Positions 21,794 through 36,146 of a stretch of DNA of 64,000 bases are shown piece by piece (within the stretch, counting starts at the first letter, position 1; every line of letters starts with the position of its first letter). Below the pieces are notes generated by a model, which was given only the letters and a program-made list of their open reading frames with translations, was not told the origin of the DNA and did no database searches. Location of the stretch: positions 44,348,655 through 44,412,654 of the forward strand of contig CM039503.1 of assembly GCA_022432975.1 (NCBI GenBank), written 5' to 3'. Both the position numbers and the translations under genes were made by a program. The DNA is from Begonia masoniana. Lineage: Eukaryota; Streptophyta; Magnoliopsida; Cucurbitales; Begoniaceae.

Positions 21794-24700
21794 GGTAACG
21801 ACCCAAACCCCGTAGGGCCGTCACAGGACTTGACCTGACGTTGACTTTACTTTGACCTAAGCCCTCGTATTTTCACGTAAAATTTTTCATTTTTACTTAA
21901 CACTCTAAAACCAACCTCGATCGACCCTAAATAACCTAACTTTAACTTAAACATGACGAGCATAAAATTCGTCAACTTTTAAATCATTAAAACGAGGTTA
22001 AAACCATTATTTGATAAAATGTCAACTCGGTTTTTGGGTCCTTAAAATCCATTAAAATACATGGGGGTTGCCCTTAAAATACGTTTAAAAAGTATCGTAA
22101 AAGGTCGGGTTGAAACGTGTTTTGAAAAGTCAGAAAACAGAAAAATGCATGTGGGTGCCCTGTGGTGCGCGCGCGCAGCGCTCGCCGTGCTCGCGCCCAC
22201 CGCTAATGCACGCCGCGCGCCCAGCGCGCGCGCCAACCGCTGATGCACGGCGCGCACCCAGCGCCCACCCCCATGTGCCAACCACGATCGATCGCGCCAA
22301 AAGCCCGATCGATCCGGCTGGCTCAGGTCCCCGACCAAAAACGACCCTAAATCACGATCGATCGCCCCTCAGGCGCGATCGATCGTGAAGGCAACATGTT
22401 GGGCGTGCGCAATGCGTGCCCAGCTCGCACCCCGCGCGCGCCGCACGCAGCCAGCGTGCCACCCGCGCCACCAGCTCACCATTTTGCCTTCTTTTCCATA
22501 CTTAGCCATTTTTCTCCACCTACACATCACATTAAACTTCCCTAAACATTTCCTAACCTTTTTAAACACAAAATCCTCAAAACCCCAGAAATCCCGACTC
22601 AAAACATACCCGAACACGTGTTTAGTATTCATGAAAACCAACTGCATGGATCGCTCTAAAAACCGAGCAAATCCCTACAGCTTTAAAACATTCAAACAAA
22701 TCCAGTATATTTTCCCAAATAACGACTTCACATCCTAAACATTCTACAAACACCATATTCACATCAAAACTCGACTTTTCATACGTTTTTCTATCAAAAC
22801 CGTTCGATCCACATACGTAAACATTTTCATACTTTCTTCCTTCACATTTCAATACACGTACTCAAAACTTCCTAATCATTTCCAAACAAAATAGACACCT
22901 AACTCATACCAACCATGGTCGGAATCGCCCTAACAATGTTGCCGGGTTGCCGCCATGGTCGTACTCCTCCAACCGCGTCCGTAATCCTAACATGCTCGTG
23001 AAACTCTCCGTACCTGTTCTTCTTCACCTACATCACAGAACTCACACTATAAGCCTAATGCTTAGCAAGTAATGCAAATATAAATTTAAAACATTTAACT
23101 TAACATATGCAGTTTCTATCGTTTCGATCGTACATAAACGTTTTGTTTCATTTCCTCGTACTTAATCATTTCGTTTCGTTTCATCGTACATATTCATTTC
23201 GTTTCGTTTCATCGTACATATTCATTTCGTTTCCATCATTCATTCGTGTAATCCTCTACTAATGGAGGGCGGATTAGTTTCTCCATCTCTAGACGTTCCA
23301 CAACTTCATCCGAAGGTTGAACCACTTCCTTCGGACATCATACGTTTTCTGGATGTTCCACAATTTCCATCTGAAGGGTGAACCACTCCCCTCAGACATC
23401 ATACATTTTCTAGACGTTCCACAATTTTCATCTGAAGGGTGAACCACTTCCCTCAGACACTTTACATTTTCATTTTACATCGTTGTAGTTTCTACATTCA
23501 AATCGTGAAAACATATGCTAAAACATTTTCGTACTTTTCTAAAACATGATGCATAGGCTAAACATACATAAAACATGCAAACAAATCCTAACGTCCTGTG
23601 ATGTAAGCCAAAAGGGCGACACGTAAACATACACTACTTACCTGGCATCCTTAGCAATTTATCTCGATCTGAAACCTCAACCGAGGAACCTGAAAAACCT
23701 AAACATCCAAACGTTGCATTAGAACTTGCTCGGGATAACTAAACTCTCATTTTCGTAAAACACCACAAGTGCAATCAATCCTATACCGAGACCTCAAAAC
23801 ATACATCTCACGTCCAGAACTAAATCGGAGCTCAATTCCTCATAATTTCAATCAAAATTCATTCAACCATTCATTCAGGCAATTTATCGAACACCTTACA
23901 TGCGCACGTTCAAACACAAATTCCTCCCTACTCCGACATCCGATTTCAATAATTCAAACGCCTATACGTCACCCATAACATCTACTTTAATATGCCATAG
24001 CTAAATTTCAAACCCCACTTAGCGATCATGCCCAATAATCCCAAATGCCAATATACATTAAAACAATATTTCAAAACACCAAAATCCAACCTTAAATCCA
24101 TTCTAAATCTAAAATCATCAAAAATCACCAATATATTACCAATAATTATCAACACATCAAAACTAACGATTTCCTACCAAAAACCTAAAATTATACAACC
24201 CTAAATCGGATAAAACCCAACGAATAACAACCCTAAATCGACAACTAAACCCACAATATGCTAGAGTCTTACCTAGAGGGTTGAATCGTCGAAGAAAACG
24301 GAGGAGGAACTTCGTTGAATCGTCAGGCGTGAGAGAGCTTGGCCGAGAGGAAAGACATCGCAGGGAGGGAGGAGAGAAAATGGTGTTTACATGGGAGGAG
24401 AAATGAAGAAAAGGGGGATATTTGTTTTTATTAAAACTTGGCTTGACAATTTACTTAAATGCCCTTCCCGTTAACTTTCTACTTAACTCATTATTTACCC
24501 TATCGATTTGGCTTCTCTGAAATTTCTTATCTCTCCAAATATTCCAACTTATTTCTAGGGTTCTAACAAAACTCTCTGTTAGCAAAACGGACTTAATTTA
24601 CTAATTTTGCGAATTGAAACGCTATAGGGATAAAAATGGAAACTCTAGCGTTACTTATCTATTTGGATTTCTAAAATTTTACTTAATCTTCTAAAAATTC

Positions 24701-24818
24701 TCATTAATCCCTAGGGCTCTAATAAAACTTCCCGCTTGCTAAACGGGTTTAAATCACTTAATTACGAAAATACCCAAGAAATCAGTAAACCCGAAAATCC
24801 AAAAACTCGGGTGTTACA
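21794..24818 (-). mobile_element. 5' LTR of the gag-only element
   Basis: On the minus strand it begins TGTAACACCCGAG and ends GGGTCGTTACC, with the terminal base changed. It shows the uninterrupted form of the solo LTR target at 22619. It includes CGATCGATCG palindromes (22286-22385) and a GCGCGC-rich stretch near 22170-22260. Confidence 0.92.
23290..23470. repeat. About 61-bp tandem repeat, three copies (sister LTR)
   Basis: Same array as at 17386-17566, with a few substitutions. Confidence 0.8.
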
Positions 24819-25483
24819 AAATGCAACTGCCCGAGACAGTCGGTCGACACACCGCGCTGTCGTCGGCACGTCGCCATCGCTCCAGCTCGTCCCGGAAGCG
24901 GGGCCCACAGTCACACTCCAGCCACTGTACCGCTCGAAATGCAACTGCCCGAGACAGTCGGTCGATACACCGCGCTGCCATCGGCACGTCGCCACCACTC
25001 CAGCTCGTCTCGGAAGCAGGGCCCACAGTCACAGTCCAGCCCATTGTCGTCTGTCCACACCGTACCTCACCTCCTCTACTCTCCCTCCGTACTTAAAAAC
25101 ATGCTCAAAACATTTTGCGTAGCTTTTAAAACATGATGCATGCTAACCATAACGTACTCACCACGACTGCACACACACGTAACATCACATCACAACCTGC
25201 ATACCATGACAAAGTAACAACGACTTTACATCCACATCACATCACACACGTACCTACGACTCACAACTTGCATACCATGACCAATTAACGACGACTTCAC
25301 AGCCACATCACATCAGACACGTACCTACGACTCACAACCTGCATACCATGACCAACTAACGAGGACTTCATATCCACATCCGCACCTACGACCCACCACG
25401 TACGCAAGACTCACAACTTACATACCATGACCCACAACCTCACCAGACTCACCAGCACCTTCACAACCTTACCGAGCACGACT

Positions 25484-28171
25484 GACTCACCACTTACGAA
25501 CGACTGACCCACAACCTCACCAGACTCACCACCTACGCACGACTGACCCACAACCTCACCAGACTCACCACCTACGCACGACTGACTCACCACCTACGCA
25601 CAACTGACCCACAACCTCACCAGACTCACCACCTACGCACGACTGACCCACAACCTCATCAGACTCACAACCTACGCATGACTGACTCACCACCTACGCA
25701 CAACTGACCCACAACCTCACCAGACTCACAACCTACGCACGACTGACTCACCACCTACGCACAACTGACCCACAATCTCATTAGACTCACCACCTATGCA
25801 CGATTGACCCACAACCTCACCAGACTCACCACCTATGCACGACTGACCCACAACCTCACCAAACTCACCACCTACGCACGAATGACTCACCACCTACGCA
25901 CGACTGACTCACAACCTCACCAGACTCACCACCTACGCACGACTGACTCACCACCTACGCACGACTGACCCACAACCTCACCATACTCACAACCTACGCA
26001 CGACTGACTCAACAACTACGCACAACTGACCCATAACCTCACCAGACTCACAACCTACGCACGACTGACTCACCACCTGCGCACGACTGATCCACAACCT
26101 CACCAGACTCAGAATCTACGCACGAATGACTCACCACCTACTCACGACTGACCCACAACCTCACCAGACTCACAACCTACGCACGACTGACTCACCACCT
26201 ACGCACAACTGACCCACAACCTCACCAGACTCACAACCTACGCACGACTGACTCACCACCTACGCACGAATGACTCACCACCTCACCAGACTCACAACCT
26301 ACGCACGAATGACTCACCACCTACGCACGACTGACCCACAACCTCACCAGACTCACAACCTACGCACGACTGACTCACCACCTACGCACAACTGACCCAC
26401 AACCTCACCAGACTCACAACCTACGCACGACTGACTCACCACCTACGCACGAATGACTCACCACCTACGCACGAATGACTCACCACCTACGCACGAATGA
26501 CTCACCACCTACGCACGAATGACTCACCACCTACGCACGACTGACCCACAACCTCACCAGACTCACCACCTACGCACAACTGACCCACAACCTCACCAGA
26601 CTCACCACCTACGCACGAATGACTCACCACCTACGCACGACTGACTCACCACCTACGCACAACTGACCCACAACCTCACCAAACTCACCACCTACGCACG
26701 AATGACTCACCACCTACGCACGACTGACTCACCACCTACGCACGACTGACTCACCACCTACGCACAACTGACCCACAACCTCACCAAACTCACCACCTAC
26801 GCACGAATGACTCACCACCTACGCACAACTGACCCACAACCTCACCAAACTCACCACCTACGCACGACTGACTCACCACCTACGCACGAATGACTCACCA
26901 CCTACGCACGAATGACTCACCACCTACGCACGACTGACTCACCACCTACGCACGAATGACTCACCACCTACGCACGAATGACTCACCACCTACGCACGAA
27001 TGACTCACCACCTACGCACAACTGACCCACAACCTCACCAAACTCACCACCTACGCACGAATGACTCACCACCTACGCACAACTGACCCACAACCTCACC
27101 AGACTCACAACCTACGCACGACTGACTCACCACCTACGCACGAATGACTCACCACCTACGCACGAATGACTCACCACCTACGCACAACTGACCCACAACC
27201 TCACCAAACTCACCACCTACGCACAACTGACCCACAACCTCACCAGACTCACAACCTACGCACGACTGACCCACAACCTCACCAGACTCACCACCTACGC
27301 ACAACTGACCCACAACCTCACCAGACTCACCACCTACGCACGACTGACTCACCACCTACGCACGACTGACCCACAACCTCACCAGACTCACCACCTACGC
27401 ACAACTGACCCACAACCTCACCAGACTCACAACCTACGCACGAATGACTCACCACCTACGCACGACTGACCCACAACCTCACCAGACTCACCACCTACGC
27501 ACGACTGACCCACAACCTCACCAGACTCACAACCTACGCACGAATGACTCACCACCTACGCACAACTGACCCACAACCTCACCAGACTCACAACCTACGC
27601 ACGACTGACCCACAACCTCACCAAACTCACCACCTACGCACGAATGACTCACCACCTACGCACGAATGACTCACCACCTACGCACAACTGACCCACAACC
27701 TCACCAGACTCACCACCTACGCACGAATGACTCACCACCTACGCACGAATGACTCACCACCTACGCACGACTGACCCACAACCTCACCAAACTCACCACC
27801 TACGCACGAATGACTCACCACCTACGCACGAATGACTCACCACCTACGCACGAATGACTCACCACCTACGCACGAATGACTCACCACCTACGCACAACTG
27901 ACCCACAACCTCACCAGACTCACAACCTACGCACGACTGACCCACAACCTCACCAAACTCACCACCTACGCACGAATGACTCACCACCTACGCACGAATG
28001 ACTCACCACCTACGCACGACTGACCCACAACCTCACCAAACTCACCACCTACGCACGAATGACTCACCACCTACGCACGACTGACCCACAACCTCACCAG
28101 ACTCACAACCTACGCACGAATGACTCACCACCTACGCACGAATGACTCACCACCTACGCACAACTGACCCA
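25484..28171. repeat. Imperfect 22-bp/17-bp mosaic minisatellite, left LTR
   Basis: Two building blocks alternate irregularly: a 22-mer (CTCACCACCTACGCACGACT plus GA) and a 17-mer (CCCACAACCTCACCAGA). Variants such as CACGAATGA and CACAACTGA form runs, which suggests local duplication of diverged blocks. A related array lies in the right LTR at 32881-34566. Confidence 0.92.
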
Positions 28172-28666
28172 CTAATTTGGGTTCGGTAAAACCAGAACCC
28201 AAACTTCGACTGCGTAACCTTTTTCGCGTCGATTATCAGAATCGAACGATTCCAGCGGCCACGTACTCTTCTATTAACCTAGTTTAATATACCAAGAAAG
28301 AATTCAAAAAAAATAACTATAGCTAGGTCAAATCCTCCAAAAACATAACCGATTTTTACCCTAAAATATCCAAAGTTTCCACTTCAATCCTATTCTACCA
28401 ATTTCTTCACCAATCGATCACCCTAACATCCAATTAACCTAACCTAACAAAAATCTTAAGACCACACACAGCAAAACTCGAGATGCCCGAACAGGGCTTG
28501 CTGCTTTTTACCCAAACAGGGCTCTTACCGGTCGGTTTGTGTGCGGAGACGGGCCATAATCTGCTCGCAGTAGTCATCTGGCCGGAGAATGCCAGAAAAC
28601 GCCGGTGAACAAGTCGCCGATTGTCGCCCTCCCCCCTCGTCTCTGTTTGGGTCTTCAGCGATCGCA

Positions 28667-28697
28667 CAGCAGAATGGCTTTCGAAGTCATTCTGCTG
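28667..28697. other. Family-B LTR hairpin
   Basis: An inverted repeat with arms CAGCAGAATGGCTT and AAGTCATTCTGCTG (one mismatch) around a TCG loop. Related hairpins occur at 34869-34890 and 42503-42532. Confidence 0.7.
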
Positions 28698-28950
28698 TTT
28701 TAAGAGAAAACCTAATGTTTTGTCTTAAACATAATTTAAAATAATTAATTACCATTTGGCCTTCCCGTAAATTCGGCCCTTCCGAAACTCCGTTAAATCC
28801 CGTTATTCGATCGTTAAATTTCTATAAATTGACTCTCACCTCACCCTCAGTCTAACTCCTCCACCGAAACTCCCGAGAATAATTTAACTAACCCAATAAC
28901 TAACCTAATTTAAATTAATTAAAATAACCCGAAAAATCCGGGGTCCCCCA

Positions 28951-29177
28951 AAATTTACGCAATGAATAACTCAGGAAATTGTCACCCGATGTCCCCGTCC
29001 CCTAAGCTCTCCCGACATACCTCTCTATCCCTGAACCATATAACACTATCGTAAATAAATAAATAAAAATGAGGGTTTTAAGAAATACTTACAGTTGGCG
29101 AAGCGCTCCCAGGCAGCGGCTGACGGTGTTAGGTAATCCACTAAACGACGTCGACCCCATTGCTCTGATACCATAAC
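28951..29177 (-). mobile_element. Residual internal region of the family-B element
   Basis: Only about 227 bp separate the two LTRs. The part near the primer-binding site is related to the leader of the gag-only element (shared TTACAGTTGGCGAAGC). No gag and no purine tract are present, so the coding interior was lost or never existed. Confidence 0.6.
29162..29173 (-). other. Primer-binding site of the family-B element
   Basis: A perfect TGGTATCAGAGC on the minus strand, four bases from the LTR end; complementary to plant initiator-Met tRNA. Confidence 0.9.
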
Positions 29178-30550
29178 TGTAACACCTCGAAAACCCACCC
29201 GGATTCCCGATGTGCACAGGGACTACTCTAGACTAACGACTCCCTTTGACTAGTTAACTAATAACGCAAGAAAATCCATTTTTAATTAGACGGACGAAAC
29301 AGAATTTAAAGCTAAGTCTCCCGAAGACTTCACTCGTGCCATACCTGGTTTCATTAACTCAATAAGCCCTCCTAATCTCATTCACTTAAACTTCCAACAC
29401 TAGAAATACCTTCCAATAAAACTCACGCAGTAGAATTAAAACTAACCTCCCGAAGCTCTCTTATGTCTTACCTAGCTGCCTAGACTCACTAATTTCCCTT
29501 AATCCTAACCGTTAAGCACCTCGGCGTCCTCCCCGAAATTTCAGCAGAGTAACGCCTGAAAATGGCGCCCCCAAAATGCTAAGTACCTGCATAAAAACCA
29601 ATCCAGAATATTTCTAACCATCAAACAAACCTACGAAATCTCCAAAATCATCATATCGCCGAGAAATGCTATCAACCATAATGAAGAAAATCCACAAAAT
29701 AGGGTGATACATCACCCTAAACTATGACTATATACAACAACAAATACAAATACCCCCACAAGAGACAAAAAGTACTACTCCCTATCAACACTATGCCACG
29801 GCTCCTCCTGGGTTGGGTCGTCCTAACACTATTATCAACAGAGGCCCTGGTCACACATCACCAACTGCCACCTATTCCTGGTTAGGCTCTCGGTACTCAC
29901 CCTCCTCCCCTTACGGCACCTACACCACATAACACACTGTAAGCGCAAAGCTTAGTAAGTATAGTGCTGAAAATAAATATGCAGCATGAAAATCAGTTAT
30001 GCAATCCTAACACATGCACGTCTCTACACACGTTGTCATCTCCTCACCGTATCGCATCTCACCGAGGTTTTAGATGTAACCGCACCGCACAGTCAGTCTG
30101 TACACCGCACTGTTTATCAGCACGTCACCGCCGTCCCGGTTCCTCCAGGAACGGGGTCCATAAATCAAACCTAAAACCCCCTGCCCCGACTACAAATGCA
30201 ACCGCCCGAGATAGTCGGTCGATACACCGCATTGTCGTCGGCACGTCGCCACCGCTCCAGCTCATCCCGAAAGCGGGGCCCACAGTCACTCTCCAGCCAC
30301 TGTCCCGCTCGAAATGCAACTGCCCAAGACAGTCGGTTGATACAACGCGCTGCCATCGGCACGTCGCCACCGCTCCAGCTCCTCCCAAAAGCGGGGCCCA
30401 CAGTCACACTCCAGCCCACTGTCGCCTGTCCACACCGTACCTCACCTCCTCTACTCTCCTTCCGTGCTTAAAAACATGCTCAAAACATTTTGCGTAGCTT
30501 TTAAAACATGATGCATGCTGACCATAACGTACTCCCCACGACTCCACACA

Positions 30551-32880
30551 CACATCACATCACATCACATCACATCACATCACATCACATCACATCACAT
30601 CACATCACATCACATCACATCACATCACATCACATCACATCACATCACATCACATCACATCACATCACATCACATCACATCACATCACATCACATCACAT
30701 CACATCACATCACATCACATCACATCACATCACATCACATCACATCACATCACATCACATCACATCACATCACATCACATCACATCACATCACATCACAT
30801 CACATCACATCACATCACATCACATCACATCACATCACATCACATCACATCACATCACATCACATCACATCACATCACATCACATCACATCACATCACAT
30901 CACATCACATCACATCACATCACATCACATCACATCACATCACATCACATCACATCACATCACATCACATCACATCACATCACATCACATCACATCACAT
31001 CACATCACATCACATCACATCACATCACATCACATCACATCACATCACATCACATCACATCACATCACATCACATCACATCACATCACATCACATCACAT
31101 CACATCACATCACATCACATCACATCACATCACATCACATCACATCACATCACATCACATCACATCACATCACATCACATCACATCACATCACATCACAT
31201 CACATCACATCACATCACATCACATCACATCACATCACATCACATCACATCACATCACATCACATCACATCACATCACATCACATCACATCACATCACAT
31301 CACATCACATCACATCACATCACATCACATCACATCACATCACATCACATCACATCACATCACATCACATCACATCACATCACATCACATCACATCACAT
31401 CACATCACATCACATCACATCACATCACATCACATCACATCACATCACATCACATCACATCACATCACATCACATCACATCACATCACATCACATCACAT
31501 CACATCACATCACATCACATCACATCACATCACATCACATCACATCACATCACATCACATCACATCACATCACATCACATCACATCACATCACATCACAT
31601 CACATCACATCACATCACATCACATCACATCACATCACATCACATCACATCACATCACATCACATCACATCACATCACATCACATCACATCACATCACAT
31701 CACATCACATCACATCACATCACATCACATCACATCACATCACATCACATCACATCACATCACATCACATCACATCACATCACATCACATCACATCACAT
31801 CACATCACATCACATCACATCACATCACATCACATCACATCACATCACATCACATCACATCACATCACATCACATCACATCACATCACATCACATCACAT
31901 CACATCACATCACATCACATCACATCACATCACATCACATCACATCACATCACATCACATCACATCACATCACATCACATCACATCACATCACATCACAT
32001 CACATCACATCACATCACATCACATCACATCACATCACATCACATCACATCACATCACATCACATCACATCACATCACATCACATCACATCACATCACAT
32101 CACATCACATCACATCACATCACATCACATCACATCACATCACATCACATCACATCACATCACATCACATCACATCACATCACATCACATCACATCACAT
32201 CACATCACATCACATCACATCACATCACATCACATCACATCACATCACATCACATCACATCACATCACATCACATCACATCACATCACATCACATCACAT
32301 CACATCACATCACATCACATCACATCACATCACATCACATCACATCACATCACATCACATCACATCACATCACATCACATCACATCACATCACATCACAT
32401 CACATCACATCACATCACATCACATCACATCACATCACATCACATCACATCACATCACATCACATCACATCACATCACATCACATCACATCACATCACAT
32501 CACATCACATCACATCACATCACATCACATCACATCACATCACATCACATCACATCACATCACATCACATCACATCACATCACATCACATCACATCACAT
32601 CACATCACATCACATCACATCACATCACATCACATCACATCACATCACATCACATCACATCACATCACATCACATCACATCACATCACATCACATCACAT
32701 CACATCACATCACATCACATCACATCACATCACATCACATCACATCACATCACATCACATCACATCACATCACATCACATCACATCACATCACATCACAT
32801 CACATCACATCACATCACATCACATCACATCACATCACATCACATCACATCACATCACATCACATCACATCACATCACAT
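30551..32880. repeat. Perfect pentanucleotide array (CACAT) x 466
   Basis: 2330 bp of CACAT units with no variant that I can see. The left LTR has only short ACATCACATCAC pieces here (about 25190-25310). The frames of 872 and 890 codons across it (His-Ile-Thr-Ser-His repeats) exist because a 5-base unit has no stop in those frames; they are not genes. Confidence 0.97.
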
Positions 32881-34566
32881 CACCAGACTCACCACCTACG
32901 CACGACTGACCCACAACCTCACCAGACTCACAACCTACGCACGACTGACCCACAACCTCACCAGACTCACAACCTACGCACGACTGACCCACAACCTCAC
33001 CAGACTCACAACCTACGCACGACTGACCCACAACCTCACCAGACTCACAACCTACGCACGACTGACCCACAACCTCACCAGACTCACCACCTACGCACGA
33101 CTGACTCACCACCTACGCACGACTGACCCACAACCTCACCAGACTCACAACCTACGCACGACTGACTCACCACCTACGCACGACTGACCCACAACCTCAC
33201 CAGACTCACAACCTACGCACGACTGACCCACAACCTCACCAGACTCACCACCTACGCACGACTGACTCACCACCTACGCACGACTGACCCACAACCTCAC
33301 CAGACTCACCACCTACGCACGACTGACCCACAACCTCACCAGACTCACAACCTACGCACGACTGACTCACCACCTACGCACGACTGACCCACAACCTCAC
33401 CAGACTCACCACCTACGCACGACTGACTCACCACCTACGCACGACTGACCCACAACCTCACCAGACTCACAACCTACGCACGACTGACTCACCACCTACG
33501 CACGACTGACCCACAACCTCACCAGACTCACAACCTACGCACGACTGACTCACCACCTACGCACGACTGACTCACCACCTACGCACGACTGACCCACAAC
33601 CTCACCAGACTCACCACCTACGCACGACTGACCCACAACCTCACCAGACTCACCACCTACGCACGACTGACTCACCACCTACGCACAACTGACCCACAAC
33701 CTCACCAGACTCACAACCTATGCACGACTGACCCACAACCTCACCAGACTCACAACCTACGCACGACTGACCCACAACCTCACCAGACTCACCACCTACG
33801 CACGACTGACTCACCACCTACGCACGACTGACCCACAACCTCACCAGACTCACCACCTACGCACGACTGACTCACCACCTACGCACGACTGACCCACAAC
33901 CTCACCAGACTCACAACCTACGCACGACTGACTCACCACCTACGCACGACTGACCCACAACCTCACCAGACTCACCACCTACGCACGACTGACTCACCAC
34001 CTACGCACGACTGACTCACCACCTACGCACGACTGACCCACAACCTCACCAGACTCACCACCTACGCACGACTGACCCACAACCTCACCAGACTCACAAC
34101 CTACGCACGACTGACCCACAACCTCACCAGACTCACAACCTACGCACGACTGACTCACCACCTACGCACGACTGACTCACCACCTACGCACGACTGACTC
34201 ACCACCTACGCACGACTGACCCACAACCTCACCAGACTCACAACCTACGCACGACTGACCCACAACCTCACCAGACTCACAACCTACGCACGACTGACCC
34301 ACAACCTCACCAGACTCACAACCTACGCACGACTGACCCACAACCTCACCAGACTCACAACCTACGCACGACTGACTCACCACCTACGCACGACTGACTC
34401 ACCACCTACGCACGACTGACTCACCACCTACGCACGACTGACCCACAACCTCACCAGACTCACAACCTACGCACGACTGACCCACAACCTCACCAGACTC
34501 ACAACCTACGCACGACTGACCCACAACCTCACCAGACTCACAACCTACGCACGACTGACCCAATGT
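32881..34566. repeat. 22-bp/17-bp mosaic minisatellite, right LTR
   Basis: Same two blocks as in the left LTR but far more uniform, almost all in the CACGACTGA form. It starts directly at the last CACAT unit. Confidence 0.92.
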
Positions 34567-34868
34567 GTCGAACGTCGCCCTTGTAACACCCGGGTTTTTT
34601 TATGGAAATTGGTAAGAAAATAAAATAGGTTGTTTTATTTAATTTAAAAGAATAAATAGGATGTTTAATTAAATAAATTGGTGGAACAAATGGTTTCTCA
34701 TTTAGGTTCGGATATTTTCTGTGAAAGTAAGCCGCGGATTATAATTTTAGAGCAAGATTTATCGAAAGTCGAATTGGTCGGAAAATACGAGTGGGTATAA
34801 CGGTAAATGTATTTGTATTAATGTTAATTATTATTATTATTATTATTATTATTAATAAAATAAAACAA

Positions 34869-34890
34869 CAGAATGGCATTCGCCATTCTG
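34869..34890. other. Family-B LTR hairpin (inverted copy)
   Basis: A 9-bp stem CAGAATGGC / GCCATTCTG around ATTC. Confidence 0.7.
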
Positions 34891-35881
34891 CTGTTCGAGC
34901 CCGACGCCGAGCGAGGAGCAGGGGAGAGGAGGAGAGGCGCGGGGCGACGATAGGCGGAGCGAACAATGGTGTTTTCCGGCGTTCTCCAGCCAGGCGACTG
35001 CGACGAGTAGACTCCGGCCTGTCTCCGTGCGCAAATCTGACAGGTAAGCTCGATTTTCCCCTGTTTCTTCTCTGTTCGAGGCCGTGGATCGCCGAGCTGC
35101 TAGAGCTCCGATCGCCGGCCGTTTCTGGCTGTTCTCGGCGTCATATTGCCGAGCATAATGCCGGCAAAGAGTGCCAAGCATCAAGGAGCTCGGATAGGGC
35201 AACAAACAGAGGGGCTCCAAATTGGGGGCTTCGATTTTCTGGTTTAAAACAGTAGGGTTTTGTTAGATTATGCTAATTGGGTATGAGGGTGATTGATTGG
35301 TGAGGAAATGGATGGAAATTGATGAAAAATTGAGTTGGGGGAAATTTCCGGGTGAAGGGCAGTTTGGGTTTTTGGATATTTGACCTAGTTAGGGTTGTTT
35401 GTTTTCAAATTTCTTTTGGCAGGTTAAAATAGGTTATTAGAGGAGTACGTGGCTGCTGGAATCGTTCGATTCTGATATCCGACGCAAAAAGTTACGAGCG
35501 TTTGAAGTTCGGGTCAGTTTTTACCGAACCCAAACTGGTGGCCCATTTAGTTAGGCTTTAGTTGGATTAGGCCAGAAATAATAGTTTGAGAGTAATTGGT
35601 GAATATAGACTTAAATTTAATGAGGTTTGAATATTTGTTGTAGCGACCCTAAAACTGTACCCAAATTTCCCATACAAATTTTTCATTTTCTTCTTATCTT
35701 TAAATAAAACTTATGCAGAAATTAAAACGAAGTCAAAAATAGAATTAAATCGGAATCGAAGTTTTAAAACTATTTAAAAGCAAACCTAAAACATTTATTA
35801 AAAGAAAACAATTCAGTAAATAATTAAAATTTAAAATAGAAAGGGGGAGGGCAAATTCGTCAATCCAACGAATTGAAGGAG

Positions 35882-36099
35882 GGGCGATCGATCCAGAGAT
35901 CGATCACCTATGCTGATCGCTGGCAGCCACTGCCCAGCGACTGATCGCTGGCAGTGATCGCTGCCAGCGATCGCTGGCTACAACCCAGATGGGCGATCGA
36001 TCTCTTGATCGATCGCCTATGCTGATCGCTGGCAGCCACTGCCCAGCGACTGATCGCTGGCAGTGATCGCTGCCAGCGATCGCTGGCTCCAACCCTGGA
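35882..36099. repeat. Duplicated block of GCGATCGC palindromes
   Basis: Two copies about 109 bp apart, each starting GGGCGATCGAT and holding GCTGATCGCTGGCAG and CCAGCGATCGCTGG. Each copy can fold on itself. Confidence 0.8.
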
Positions 36100-36146
36100 G
36101 GCAGCGATCTCTTCCTTGCTCTTTGCCTTACAATTATTTCCTATAC

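Larger units (their letters stand above)
13511..24818 (-). mobile_element. Complete gag-only LTR retrotransposon (LARD-like)
   Basis: Exact target duplication AAATG at 13506-13510 and 24819-24823. LTRs are 13511-18915 (with a nested solo LTR) and 21794-24818, visibly near-identical. Primer-binding site 21778-21789, gag 20525-21660 and polypurine tract 18916-18928 are all on the minus strand in the right order. There is no protease, RT or integrase. Its movement must have relied on enzymes from a related full element. The near-identical LTRs suggest a fairly recent insertion; I did not compute divergence. Confidence 0.92.
12489..28950 (-). mobile_element. Family-B left LTR (with nested element)
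   Basis: It consists of 12489-13510 and 24824-28950 once the nested element and one AAATG are removed. The join is confirmed by the right LTR, which reads through without interruption near 30190. It contains the imperfect 22/17-bp mosaic array. The inner end CCGGGGTCCCCCA at 28938-28950 is a mutated form of the expected CCGGGGTGTTACA. Confidence 0.75.

Noticed and set aside
29162..29173. A tRNA gene near the TGGTATCAGAGC sequences
   Set aside because: These are 12-base primer-binding sites next to LTRs; no cloverleaf surrounds them.
30508..33187. Overlapping open frames of 872 and 890 codons, plus strand
   Set aside because: They are translations of the CACAT array; the peptide is a five-residue repeat and no frame has an upstream coding context.
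25484..34566. CRISPR-like alternation of short repeats and spacers
   Set aside because: The spacers are themselves repeats, the blocks are 22 and 17 bp, and the array lies in a plant LTR with no cas genes.
34739..35255. Overlapping frames of 154 and 122 codons at the start of the family-B solo LTR
   Set aside because: They lie in LTR sequence on opposite strands; the inverted relative at 28171-28950 does not keep them open.
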